A stretch of 21,863 nucleotides of DNA from JBHHYS01 sp046757645 (lineage in GTDB: Bacteria > Acidobacteriota > Terriglobia > Acidiferrales > 2-02-FULL-67-57), in contig JBHHYS010000042.1 of NCBI GenBank assembly GCA_046757645.1, positions 1 through 21,863 of the forward strand. The letters run 5' to 3'. The stretch's first letter is position 1. Every line of letters begins with the position of its first letter. A program made the translations under genes and the position numbers. The notes beneath the pieces are model-generated. The model saw only the letters and a program-made list of their open reading frames with translations, ran no database searches and had not been told where the DNA came from. Below are positions 1-7,032 of the stretch, in pieces.

Positions 1-12
1 GCCGAGCGTTCT

Positions 13-414
13 CTAGGCGTTGATTTCTGCAATGGTCAAGGCGCCGAGGGCGTTGACGATGCGCTCGTTCACCTTGCGCAGCGGCTCCTTCACCGTGCAC
101 AGCGGCGTCTGCACGCATTCCCCCCGGACCGTCATGCAACTGGTGATCATCACCGGCCCGTCAATGGCGTGGATTACATCGAGCGCCGTGATAAACAGCG
201 GCGGACGCGCCAGGGTGTAGCCGCCGGTGGCCCCGTGCTGCGACTTGAGCAAGCCCTTCTGCACCAAGCGCTGCAACACCTTCGCCATCAGCCCCACCGG
301 AATCCCGTAGGCCCGGGCGATGTCCCTGGCGCTGAACGCCCCTTCCCCATAGTGCTGGGCGAGGTGGTTCACCGCCATCAGCCCGTAGTCGGCTTTCTTC
401 GAGAGTTTCAGCAT
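13..414 (-). CDS. Rrf2/IscR-family transcriptional regulator
   Basis: A 133-residue protein of normal Rrf2 length. The N-terminal winged helix starts with the typical LSKKADYGLMAV, continues through the recognition region (about residues 26-50, ARDIARAYGIP) and ends with the wing motif HGATGGYTLARP (60-71). Three cysteines (C93, C100, C106; C-X6-C-X5-C) lie where IscR and related proteins bind a [2Fe-2S] cluster, so a redox or Fe-S sensing role is likely; IscR itself has C-X5-C-X5-C. The ATG at 414 has GGAG a few bases upstream. A strong promoter sits just upstream (448-476), with a possible autoregulatory inverted repeat over its -10. Genes of this family often precede suf or isc genes. Any target gene would lie left of the window, so this is not tested. 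Family call is firm; the ligand is inferred. Confidence 0.93.
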   Translation of the reverse strand: MLKLSKKADYGLMAVNHLAQHYGEGAFSARDIARAYGIPVGLMAKVLQRLVQKGLLKSQHGATGGYTLARPPLFITALDVIHAIDGPVMITSCMTVRGECVQTPLCTVKEPLRKVNERIVNALGALTIAEINA

Positions 415-434
415 ATCTCCATACCCGACCTTTT

Positions 435-453
435 TAGTCTCACTTCTATACTA
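435..453. promoter_or_regulatory. Possible Rrf2 autoregulatory operator (imperfect inverted repeat)
   Basis: TAGT at 435-438 and ACTA at 450-453 form an inverted pair, with one further symmetric T/A pair inside, overlapping the -10 box of the regulator's promoter. Rrf2 proteins commonly repress their own promoter through such a site. The arms are short and the centre is not symmetric, so this is only a candidate. Confidence 0.3.
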
Positions 454-476
454 CGGCTTCTATCGCCCTGTGTCAA
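448..476 (-). promoter_or_regulatory. Sigma70-like promoter of the Rrf2 regulator gene
   Basis: Read on the minus strand, a perfect -35 TTGACA (476-471) is followed by a 17-base spacer and a -10 TAGTAT (453-448, four of six matches to TATAAT). This places transcription start about 25-30 bases before the ATG at 414. It is one of the two best promoter matches in the window. Confidence 0.75.
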
Positions 477-752
477 GCTCTCGCCGGTAGCGGAAGCGGC
501 CCAATTCCGCTGTGTCCTCAACCAGATAAACGCGGACTCTTGAGGTCGTACATGGTCGCATGGGCACCTGGGAGGCGTCAACTGCCATTCAGCTAACGGT
601 CGCTTTCCGCAGGGAAATGCAGCAGGGGCGAACTATTCGGGGGTGGGAGCCTCGCGGGGGCCGCCCCGCCCGATTCCGACAGCTTGCGGCTGCCGTCAGA
701 GGGGCTTCGGTCGTGGCTGGTTGTGTGGGCAGGCTGGAGGGGGGGAAATTCT

Positions 753-783
753 TTGAAGCCGTGCCGCCGCCTTGGGCTACAAT
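753..783 (+). promoter_or_regulatory. Probable coaD promoter, giving a near-leaderless mRNA
   Basis: TACAAT at 778-783 (five of six matches to TATAAT) lies eight bases before the GTG start at 792. TTGAAG at 753-758 is a possible -35, although the 19-base spacer is long. The predicted transcription start falls within a few bases of the start codon, so the message would have almost no leader. Confidence 0.5.
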
Positions 784-791
784 GTGCGTTG

Positions 792-1316
792 GTGAGCGCT
801 GTCACCGGCCGAAGCATTACGGCGATCTACCCGGGCTCGTTTGACCCGGTTACCAACGGCCACCTCGACCTCATCGAGCGGGCCAGCAAGCTCTTCGACC
901 GCCTGGTTGTGGCCGTCCTTCTCAATCCCGAGAAAGACCCGCTCTTCACCGTGGCCGAGCGGGTCGAAATGCTCAAAGAAACGGTGGCGCACCTGCCCAC
1001 AGTTGAGGTGGACACTTTCGGGGGCCTCCTGGTGGACTACGCCCGGCGCAAAGGCGCCCGGGTGTTGCTGCGGGGCATTCGCGCCGTCAGCGACTACGAA
1101 TACGAGCTCCAAATGGCCTTGATGAACCGCCAACTCGAACCCGAGATTGAAACCGTCTTCATGCTGCCCGCCGAGGCCTATAGCTACTTGGGCTCCCGCC
1201 TGGTAAAAGAGGTGGCCCGGCTGGGCGGTTCCGTCAAAGACCTGGTGCCGCCCGCGGTCGAAACCCGCATCCGCGCCCGCGTGGGCGCTTCGTCGTCCTC
1301 CCGGTTCGGGCGCTAG
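792..1316 (+). CDS. coaD: Phosphopantetheine adenylyltransferase
   Basis: CoaD transfers AMP from ATP to 4'-phosphopantetheine, giving dephospho-CoA in the fourth step of coenzyme A synthesis, in the cytoplasm. From the GTG at 792 the protein has 174 residues, close to the usual 160-170. The nucleotidyltransferase signature YPGSFDPVTNGH (13-24) contains the T-X-G-H active-site motif. RGIRAVSDYEYE follows in the middle of the chain, and the ATP-binding YSYLGSRLVKE, equivalent to the ISSSLVKE region of other CoaD proteins, lies near the C-terminus. The open frame extends upstream to 684, but that part is unlike CoaD. GTG 792 places seven or eight residues before the conserved strand, and TTG at 789 is an alternative. 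No Shine-Dalgarno sequence is seen; the -10 box at 778-783 suggests leaderless translation. Confidence 0.95.
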   Translation: MSAVTGRSITAIYPGSFDPVTNGHLDLIERASKLFDRLVVAVLLNPEKDPLFTVAERVEMLKETVAHLPTVEVDTFGGLLVDYARRKGARVLLRGIRAVSDYEYELQMALMNRQLEPEIETVFMLPAEAYSYLGSRLVKEVARLGGSVKDLVPPAVETRIRARVGASSSSRFGR

Positions 1317-1371
1317 TCTCGTCCGCGGAAATGCCGGGTGGGGGAAGCCGAAGCCGCCAGGAAGTTTCTGC

Positions 1372-1399
1372 TTGCCATCCTGGGCGTCTGTGGTACAAA
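1372..1399 (+). promoter_or_regulatory. Candidate promoter of the Yip1-family gene
   Basis: TTGCCA (1372-1377), a 16-base spacer and TACAAA (1394-1399) precede the gene at 1438, giving a leader of roughly 30 bases that includes the GGAGG ribosome binding site. Both hexamers are partial matches. Confidence 0.4.
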
Positions 1400-1437
1400 G
1401 ACGGCACCAACCCCACCACCCAAAGCGGAGGCAAGTG

Positions 1438-1989
1438 ATGGCCAGCTTTACCCAACGCATGATTGGGGCTGCCAAGCTCAACGTCCACACCTATGAAGAG
1501 GTGGAGGCCGATCGGGGCGCCACCGGCCAAGCGATGGCCGTGGTGGTGCTTTCCAGCCTGGCCGCCGGCATCGGCTACTTCGGCCGCGCCGGCGTCACCG
1601 GCCTAATCTTCGGCGCCGTGGTGGCGCTGCTGGGCTGGTTCCTGTGGGCCTTTCTTACCTACCTGATCGGCACCAAGTTTCTCCCCGAGCCGCAGACCCG
1701 CTCCGACATGGGCGAGTTGCTGCGCACCATTGGCTTCGCCAGCAGCCCGGGCCTGCTGCGAGTCTTTGGCGCCATCCCGGTGCTGGGCGGGCTGATCTCG
1801 CTCGGGGCGGGCATCTGGATGCTGATTGCGATGGTGATCGCCGTGCGCCAAGCGCTCGACTACCGGGGCACGGGCCGCGCGGTTCTCGTCTGCGTGATCG
1901 GCTTCATACCCTACGTGCTCAGCCTGTCGTTTTTGGTCGGAACCTTGATGGCGCTGCTCGGAATCAAGGCGCCCACCCCGACCGGGTAG
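1438..1989 (+). CDS. Yip1-domain integral membrane protein
   Basis: A 183-residue membrane protein starting at ATG 1438, chosen because GGAGG (1427-1431) lies six bases upstream. The frame is open from 1372, but the extra N-terminus is unlike a protein start. A short polar N-terminus with TQRMIGAAKLNVHTYEEVEADRG is followed by four or five hydrophobic helices (about residues 35-55, 58-85, 100-150 and 155-178). The first-loop pattern YEEVEADRGATGQA and the following glycine-rich helices are typical of bacterial Yip1/YIP1-domain proteins. Their bacterial function is poorly known; eukaryotic Yip1 proteins act in vesicle traffic, which should not be carried over. It stands alone between coaD and a secreted protein gene on the same strand. 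Family call fairly good; role unknown. Confidence 0.75.
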   Translation: MASFTQRMIGAAKLNVHTYEEVEADRGATGQAMAVVVLSSLAAGIGYFGRAGVTGLIFGAVVALLGWFLWAFLTYLIGTKFLPEPQTRSDMGELLRTIGFASSPGLLRVFGAIPVLGGLISLGAGIWMLIAMVIAVRQALDYRGTGRAVLVCVIGFIPYVLSLSFLVGTLMALLGIKAPTPTG

Positions 1990-2183
1990 AACCGCCCCCC
2001 TCCTGGCCGGGCCCGCCGTTTCACAACAGGGCCCCGACGGCCTCCCAATCTACGCCCACCGACTCCGCTCGCGGCCCGGTGAGGCTCTGGATGGAGAAGA
2101 GGCATCAAAGACAAAAGCAGGGAACTTTTCCCGGGGGCGACTCGTTCTGATTAGTGAAGCAGGGAAAGATGAGGTAAACAGCC

Positions 2184-2744
2184 ATGAAGAGAACCCTACC
2201 TGTTGTCGCAGCCATTCTGCTGCTGACGGCCGCGGTGGTCTCGGCCCAGGCCGTCGACCGCTGGCTGCACGTCTATGTGAAAGAGACCGGCGGGAAGGCG
2301 GAAACCGTGCGGGTCAACCTCCCGTTGAGCGTGGCGGAGAAGGTCTTGCCGGCGATCCAGACGGACAAGCTGCGCGGGGGAAAGGTGAAGCTGCGCGACG
2401 TTAACGTCAAGGGCGTCGACCTGCGCGTTCTTCTGGAGGCGGTGCGCGGGCTGGGCGACGGGGAATTCCTTACCGTGGAGAGCGACAAGGAAACCGTGCG
2501 CGCCGCCAAGCAGGGCGGCTACCTGATCATCAAGGTGCAAGAGGGACGAGAGGGGGGCGACAAAGTGGACGTCAAGATCCCCTTCACGGTGGTGGAGGCG
2601 CTGCTGTCGGGTGAGGAAGACGAACTCGATATCTTGGCTGCGGTGCGGGCGTTGAATGAGCACGGCGACGACGTGCTGGTTACCGTGACCGACAAATCCA
2701 GCACCGTGCGCGTCTGGGTCGATTCGCGGAACACCATGGAGTAA
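2184..2744 (+). CDS. Secreted protein of unknown function with two related halves
   Basis: A 186-residue protein with a clear signal peptide: MKRTLP, a hydrophobic core (residues 7-19) and a likely cleavage after VSAQA (about residue 23). GATGAGG (2168-2174) is a plausible ribosome binding site. I do not recognise a named family. The mature part looks like two copies of one unit: VRVNLPLSVAEKVLPAI...LLEAVRGLGDGEFLTVESDKETVRA in the first half and VDVKIPFTVVEALLSGE...ILAAVRALNEHGDDVLVTVTDKSSTVRVW in the second. Both show strand, helix (ending ALL or LP), an acidic stretch, helix with AVR, then a strand with TV and D. This may be an internal duplication or one alternating alpha/beta fold. It is probably periplasmic or extracytoplasmic. 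It is followed by two hairpins at 2773-2824. Confidence 0.8.
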   Translation: MKRTLPVVAAILLLTAAVVSAQAVDRWLHVYVKETGGKAETVRVNLPLSVAEKVLPAIQTDKLRGGKVKLRDVNVKGVDLRVLLEAVRGLGDGEFLTVESDKETVRAAKQGGYLIIKVQEGREGGDKVDVKIPFTVVEALLSGEEDELDILAAVRALNEHGDDVLVTVTDKSSTVRVWVDSRNTME

Positions 2745-2772
2745 GACGGCGGGCAATGTCACGAAGAGCGAA

Positions 2773-2797
2773 AACGCTGGCCATCGCGGCCAGTGTT
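2773..2797 (+). terminator. Hairpin after the secreted-protein gene
   Basis: AACGCTGGCC (2773-2782) pairs with GGCCAGTGTT (2788-2797): ten pairs including one G-U, with a five-base loop. It starts 28 bases after the stop codon. No T-run follows, so it is at best a factor-dependent or weak terminator, or a 3'-end protecting stem. Confidence 0.4.
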
Positions 2798-2807
2798 CCG
2801 CTCACTC

Positions 2808-2824
2808 GGAGGGTGAGACCCTCC
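2808..2824. repeat. Perfect GGAGGGT/ACCCTCC hairpin
   Basis: GGAGGGT, a three-base GAG loop and ACCCTCC make a perfect seven-pair stem, 10 bases after the preceding hairpin. No T-run follows. It may belong to a dispersed intergenic element together with the first stem. Confidence 0.4.
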
Positions 2825-2930
2825 ACGTTCCCTTCCCCCTGAAAACCCGTACCGCCGCTGCTCGGGAGCTGGAGGCCCCAACCCCGGCCCCCCTGACAGG
2901 ATTTCTCAATCTCTCTTTTCTGTTTTCTCT

Positions 2931-2962
2931 TCTCTGTGCTTCCTCTGCGCCTCTGCGGTGAG
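2931..2962 (+). repeat. CTCTGTG-type short-period repeat, copy 1
   Basis: Three successive roughly 9-10-base units with a TCTGNG core (TCTGTGCTTCC, TCTGCGCC, TCTGCGGTGA) lie upstream of the aminotransferase gene, after a long T/C-rich tract (2902-2930). The same style of sequence recurs at 4242-4257, 4310-4325 and 4377-4406. As I recall, sequences of this kind turn up between genes in many unrelated bacteria. They are often mistranslated as TAEAQRKHREE-like peptides. Confidence 0.65.
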
Positions 2963-3019
2963 TTCCCTAAATGGAGGCGATTGAATTCGCCCCGGAAGTC
3001 CTATAGCCTTGGGCGCCTG

Positions 3020-4210
3020 ATGTCCGACACCTCCCCGAAGCTCGAGCTGGCTGAGCGCGTGCAGCGCATCGGGGTCTCGGCCACCTTGGCGGTGCTGACG
3101 GAGGTCGAGCGCCTGAAGAGGCAGGGCGCGGACGTGGTGGACTTCGGGCCGGGCGAGCCCGACTTTCCCACCCCGGAGAACATCAAGCAGGCGGCCATCC
3201 GCGCCCTTCGCGACAACTTCACCAAGTACACCCCCACCGCCGGCATTCCCGAGCTGCGCCAGGCCATCTGCGACTGGCACGCCCGCGAACTCGCCACCGC
3301 CTACCAGCCCGCCGAGTGCATTGTCACCGTGGGCGGCAAGCACGGCGTCTTCGGCGCTCTCAGTGCCCTCATCCGCCGCGACGACCCCGTGCTCATCCCG
3401 GTGCCGTACTGGGTCAGCTTCCCCGAGATTGTCCGCTACCTGGGCGGCCGCCCGGTTCCGGTGCCCACCCGCGAGGCCAACGGCTTCCGGCTGACGGCGG
3501 CTGAGCTGGAAGGCGCCTGGGTCGAAGGCACCCGGGTGGTCATCATCAATTCCCCCTCGAACCCCTCCGGGGCGGTCATCGACCCGGACGAGTTTGCCGG
3601 CATCCTGGCGCTTACCCGGCGGCGGGGAGCCTGGCTGCTCGCCGACGAGTGCTACTCGCACTTCGTCTACGCCGGCGCTCCCTTCTCGGTCGCCTCGCTC
3701 CCTGACGCCAAGCCCGTGGTCATCGTGGTCGGCTCGCTGTCCAAAACTTTTTCTATGACCGGCTGGCGTGTGGGCTACACCCTGGCGCCCGCGCCGCTCA
3801 TCCAGGCGATGACCCGCCTGCAAAGCCACTCCACCTCCAATCCTACCTCGATTGCCCAGAAGGCTGCTGTCGAGGCCCTGCGCGGCCCCATGGATTCGGT
3901 TCGGCAGATGATGAGCGAATACGTTCGCCGCCGGACGCGCCTCCTCGCCGGCCTGAACGCCATTCCCTCGCTTCGCTGCGCTGAGCCCCAGGGCGCCTTC
4001 TACGCCTATCCCAACGTGGGCGCCTGGATGCGCACGCACAAGGTCAAGGCCACGGCCGAAGTGGCGCGGCGGCTGCTCGCCGCCGTCCAGGTGGCGGTGG
4101 TGCCCGGCGAGGCCTTTGGCACCAGCGAGCACCTCCGCCTCTCCTACGCCACCTCGCTCGAGCGCATCGAGGAAGGCCTCCGCCGCCTCCAGCAATTCTT
4201 CTCCGGCTAA
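3020..4210 (+). CDS. PLP-dependent class I/II aminotransferase (aspartate aminotransferase-like)
   Basis: A 396-residue fold-type I aminotransferase of normal length, with complete active-site residues. N177 in NSPSNPSG, D209 and Y212 in LADECYSHF, the PLP-binding K242 in SLSKTFSMTGWRVGY, and the substrate carboxylate-binding R373 in LRLSYA are all present. The N-terminal part has FGPGEPDFPTPENI and KYTPTAGIPELR, as in the bacterial AspC/AspB (subgroup Igamma) enzymes. It would transfer an amino group between an amino acid, possibly aspartate, and 2-oxoglutarate in the cytoplasm. Exact substrate cannot be read from sequence. ATG 3020 is preferred over the longer frame from 2936, whose extra residues are translated repeat. 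TATAGC at 3002-3007 and TTGAAT at 2981-2986 may be its promoter. Short repeats bracket it on both sides. Confidence 0.93.
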   Translation: MSDTSPKLELAERVQRIGVSATLAVLTEVERLKRQGADVVDFGPGEPDFPTPENIKQAAIRALRDNFTKYTPTAGIPELRQAICDWHARELATAYQPAECIVTVGGKHGVFGALSALIRRDDPVLIPVPYWVSFPEIVRYLGGRPVPVPTREANGFRLTAAELEGAWVEGTRVVIINSPSNPSGAVIDPDEFAGILALTRRRGAWLLADECYSHFVYAGAPFSVASLPDAKPVVIVVGSLSKTFSMTGWRVGYTLAPAPLIQAMTRLQSHSTSNPTSIAQKAAVEALRGPMDSVRQMMSEYVRRRTRLLAGLNAIPSLRCAEPQGAFYAYPNVGAWMRTHKVKATAEVARRLLAAVQVAVVPGEAFGTSEHLRLSYATSLERIEEGLRRLQQFFSG

Positions 4211-4241
4211 CTCGCCTCCTCTCTTCTGCCTCCTCCGTGTG

Positions 4242-4325
4242 CTCTGTGCCTCGGTGGCTGGCTGTTCTGCAGAAGCGCCTCCTTCCTGAGCCTGCTCAAG
4301 GGGTTTTCACCACAGAGGCACAGAG
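4242..4325. repeat. Inverted pair of CTCTGTG-type repeats (copies 2 and 3)
   Basis: CTCTGTGCCTCGGTGG (4242-4257) and CCACAGAGGCACAGAG (4310-4325) are reverse complements at 15 of 16 positions, with 52 bases between them. They could form a long hairpin after the aminotransferase stop codon at 4210. They match the style of copy 1 at 2931-2962. Confidence 0.65.
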
Positions 4326-4376
4326 TCCGCAGACCAGGAACAACGGCTGCTACCCAGCACACTGAGCCGGTAAGAA

Positions 4377-4406
4377 ATCTGTGTTCATCTGTGTTCATCT
4401 GTGGTT
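4377..4406 (+). repeat. ATCTGTGTTC tandem repeat, copy 4
   Basis: Three 10-base units in a row: ATCTGTGTTC (4377-4386), the same again (4387-4396), then ATCTGTGGTT (4397-4406). The array ends 14 bases before the manC start codon. On the opposite strand it translates as MNTDEHR, a well-known false protein start caused by this repeat type. Confidence 0.75.
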
Positions 4407-4420
4407 TCATTTTGTCCCCT

Positions 4421-5563
4421 ATGGCGCGGGATCCTGCTGCTTACGCCATTATTCTTGCCGGCGGCTACGGCACCCGCTTCTGGCCGCTTAGCCGCCGGGT
4501 GCATCCCAAGCAGTTTTTGTCGTTCGCGGGCAAGGAATCGCTGCTCCAGCAAACCTACCGGCGGGTGGCGCGCCTCTTCCCGCGGCAGCAGATTTACGTA
4601 GTGGGCAACGCCGAGCACCGCGCCCTCCTCACCCGTCAGCTCCCGCGCCTGCCGCGGGGGCGCCTGCTGCTCGAACCCCTCGGCCGCAACACGGCCGCCG
4701 CCATCGCGCTGGCGGCCGAGCACATTCGGGTGGGGCGGGCGGCGAAGGCCGCTGATCCGGTGCTGGCTGTCTTTCCGGCGGACCACACCATCCGCCAGGA
4801 CGCCGGCTTCCGGCGCATTGTGCGGGCCGCGGTGGCAGCCGCCGCGGCCACCGAAGACGTGATGGTGGTGCTCGGCATTCCGCCCACGCATCCTCACACC
4901 GGCTACGGCTACATCGAGCGGGGCTCGCGAGTGGGGCGCATCGGCCGGGACACCGTCTTCACCGCCCGGCGGTTCACGGAAAAGCCCAACCGGCCGACCG
5001 CCACCCGCTATCTCCGCACCCGACGCTACTCGTGGAACTCGGGGATGTTCTTCTGGCGGCTCTCAACGTTCGATCGGCTGCTTGCCGGGCAGCTGCCGCG
5101 GACCCGGGCGGCGCTCGGACAACTCGCGCACCACATTGGCCGGCGCGATTACCCGCTTCGCTTGAAGCGGCTCTACCCGCGCCTGGAAAACATCTCGGTG
5201 GACTACGCTCTGGCGGAGCCCGCCGCTGCCCGCGGCAGGGCGCGCGTGCTCGCTGCCGACATCGGCTGGAGCGACCTGGGCTCCTGGAGCGCGCTTTACG
5301 AGTGGCGGGCGGCGCGGCCGGGGGAAAACATCATCGCCGGGCCCCACTTCCTCTTGGACGCCACCGGCAACTGGCTGGGGGCAGAGGGCCCGCCCAAGGC
5401 GGATGCGCCTCGGGCGCACAAGTTCGTGGCCGCCATCGGCGTCAGAGACCTCATCGTTGTCGACACCCCGGACGCGTTGCTCCTCTGCTCGCGGCCCCGT
5501 GCGCAAGAGGTGGGAAAAGTCGTACACTACCTGCAAAAAAAGAAGCGCCACCAGCTGCTGTGA
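4421..5563 (+). CDS. manC: Mannose-1-phosphate guanylyltransferase (single-domain)
   Basis: The enzyme joins GTP and mannose-1-phosphate to give GDP-mannose, the donor for mannosylated glycans and the precursor of GDP-fucose. It has 380 residues from ATG 4421. The ATG at 4391 lies inside the upstream repeat and is rejected. Visible motifs are the nucleotidyltransferase signature GGYGTRFWPLSR (14-25) with the following PKQ (29-31), FPADH, EKP (187-189), WNSG (205-208) and DIGWSDLGSW (280-289). The family's optional C-terminal phosphomannose isomerase domain is absent, so this is the short form. No Shine-Dalgarno sequence is visible. The stop overlaps the next gene's GTG start (GTGA, 5560-5563), and that gene encodes a likely phosphomannomutase, supporting the GDP-mannose assignment. 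Confidence 0.93.
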   Translation: MARDPAAYAIILAGGYGTRFWPLSRRVHPKQFLSFAGKESLLQQTYRRVARLFPRQQIYVVGNAEHRALLTRQLPRLPRGRLLLEPLGRNTAAAIALAAEHIRVGRAAKAADPVLAVFPADHTIRQDAGFRRIVRAAVAAAAATEDVMVVLGIPPTHPHTGYGYIERGSRVGRIGRDTVFTARRFTEKPNRPTATRYLRTRRYSWNSGMFFWRLSTFDRLLAGQLPRTRAALGQLAHHIGRRDYPLRLKRLYPRLENISVDYALAEPAAARGRARVLAADIGWSDLGSWSALYEWRAARPGENIIAGPHFLLDATGNWLGAEGPPKADAPRAHKFVAAIGVRDLIVVDTPDALLLCSRPRAQEVGKVVHYLQKKKRHQLL

Positions 5564-7032
5564 AGAGACGCCCCCCAGTTACAGGCAAGCGGACGAGGCA
5601 AAAGAAGCCGGGCTTTGCGCCCCGGCCCCCACCGGTCATCCGCTTCGGCACCGACGGTTGGCGGGGCGTCCTCGCCCGCGATTTCACCCGGGAGAACGCC
5701 ACCCGGGTGGCGCGCGCCCTGGCCCGCTACCTGGTGGAATTCGAAGACCTGCGCCGGGGTGTGATGGTTGCCTATGACACGCGCTTCCTCGCCGACCGCT
5801 TTGCCCGCCAGCTCAGCGAAGTCCTGACCTCGGTGGGGCTCGACGTCCGCCTGGCCGCCGCGCCCACGCCCACCCCGGCACTCTCCTTCGCGGTGCGGCA
5901 CTACCAGGCGGCGGCCGGGATTATGCTCACCGCCAGTCACAACCCCCCAGCCTGGCTGGGGATCAAGCTTAAGGCCAGCTACGGCGGCACAGCCTCGCCG
6001 CGGGCGGTCAAAGAAGTAGAGCGCATTCTGGCCGACCCGGCGCGCCTGCCTCGGGTGATGCCCGACCGGCGCCGCATCGAAGTGGTTGACCTCATGCCCG
6101 CTTACCTCGAGCGGCTGAGCGAACTGGTTGACCTCGAGCGCATCGCCCGCGCCGGCCTGCGCTTGGTGATTGATCCCATGCACGGGGCCGGGGCCGGCAC
6201 CCTGCGGCGGCTGCTCGCCGAGCACGGCATCGCCGCCAGCGAAATCCGGGGCACCCACGACCCACTCTTCGGCGGCACTCAGCCCGAACCCATTGACGCC
6301 CATCTCGGGCCCCTGCGCGAGGCCCTCCGCCGGCACCAGGGCGACGCCGGGCTGGCCACCGACGGCGATGCCGACCGAGTGGCCGCGCTCGATGCCGAAG
6401 GGCACTTCGTTGACCCGCACAAGATTTTTTCCCTGGTGTTCCGTCACCTGGTGGAGCGGCGCGGCCTCCGGGGGGGGGTGGCGAAAACCTTCTCCGTCAG
6501 CAAGATGATTGACCGGCTGGCGGAAAAATACCGCCTGCCACTCGAAGAAACCCCCGTCGGCTTCAAGCACATTGCCGCGCTGATGCTGGAGCGCGATCTG
6601 CTGCTGGGCGGCGAGGAGAGCGGCGGCATCGGCATCCGCCCGCATCTCCCCGAGCGCGACGGTCTGCTGATCTCCTTGCTGCTGGCGGAAATCATCGCCA
6701 CCGAGGGCCAGCCGCTGGCCGAGTGCGTGGCCGACCTGCAAAAAGAATTCGGCCCGCTCCACTACCGCCGCCTGGACCTTCAGCTCACTCCTGAGCAAAA
6801 GCAACGGGGGCTGGTGCGCTTCGCCGGGAACGACCTGCGCAAGCTGGGCGAGTGGACGGTGGTCGGCCGGGAAGACCTGGACGGCACCAAGCTCTACCTC
6901 CTCAATGCCGGCTGGGTGCTGGTGCGCGCCTCGGGCACCGAGCCGGTGCTGCGCATCTACGCTGAAGCCCCGGCGGCGGAACTGGCCGAGCGCGTGGTCG
7001 CTACCGTCGAAGCCCTGGTCCGCAGCCGATGA
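5560..7032 (+). CDS. Phosphoglucomutase/phosphomannomutase family enzyme
   Basis: An alpha-D-phosphohexomutase of 490 residues that interconverts hexose 6- and 1-phosphates. All four active-site loops are intact: phosphoserine S126 in TASHNP, metal-binding DGDADR (268-273), sugar-binding GGEESGG (350-356) and phosphate-binding RASGTEP (456-462). The N-terminal FGTDGWRG is also typical. The chosen start is the GTG at 5560, which overlaps the manC stop as GTGA. It yields a short basic leader (KRRPPVTGKRTRQKK) before the conserved domain. The frame is open much further upstream, but that lies inside manC. Direct coupling to manC suggests it supplies mannose-1-phosphate (a ManB role), though glucose-1-phosphate activity cannot be excluded. 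Its stop overlaps the protease gene start. Confidence 0.93.
   Translation: MKRRPPVTGKRTRQKKPGFAPRPPPVIRFGTDGWRGVLARDFTRENATRVARALARYLVEFEDLRRGVMVAYDTRFLADRFARQLSEVLTSVGLDVRLAAAPTPTPALSFAVRHYQAAAGIMLTASHNPPAWLGIKLKASYGGTASPRAVKEVERILADPARLPRVMPDRRRIEVVDLMPAYLERLSELVDLERIARAGLRLVIDPMHGAGAGTLRRLLAEHGIAASEIRGTHDPLFGGTQPEPIDAHLGPLREALRRHQGDAGLATDGDADRVAALDAEGHFVDPHKIFSLVFRHLVERRGLRGGVAKTFSVSKMIDRLAEKYRLPLEETPVGFKHIAALMLERDLLLGGEESGGIGIRPHLPERDGLLISLLLAEIIATEGQPLAECVADLQKEFGPLHYRRLDLQLTPEQKQRGLVRFAGNDLRKLGEWTVVGREDLDGTKLYLLNAGWVLVRASGTEPVLRIYAEAPAAELAERVVATVEALVRSR

Larger units (their letters stand above)
415..791. other. Intergenic region between divergent Rrf2 gene and coaD
   Basis: This 377-base gap holds the Rrf2 promoter at its left end and a probable coaD promoter at its right end (753-783). 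Open frames within it have no recognisable protein pattern and no good start. I see no RNA gene or strong hairpin in the middle part. Confidence 0.6.

Noticed and set aside
684..791. Longer coaD start at 684
   Set aside because: The 36 extra residues are unlike CoaD and would cover the TACAAT promoter box.
2906..4195. 429-residue minus-strand open frame
   Set aside because: It is antisense to the aminotransferase in a GC-rich gene; its composition (Gly, His, Arg, Ala rich) is typical of a shadow frame, and its C-terminal end is translated repeat (TAEAQRKHREE).
4377..4406. Possible CRISPR array or VNTR
   Set aside because: Only three 10-base units without spacers and no cas gene; it is a short tandem repeat.
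4207..4410. Minus-strand 67-residue open frame beginning MKPQMNTDEHR
   Set aside because: It is the translation of the ATCTGTGTTC repeat and its inverted partners; this peptide is a recurring annotation artefact and the frame has no family features.
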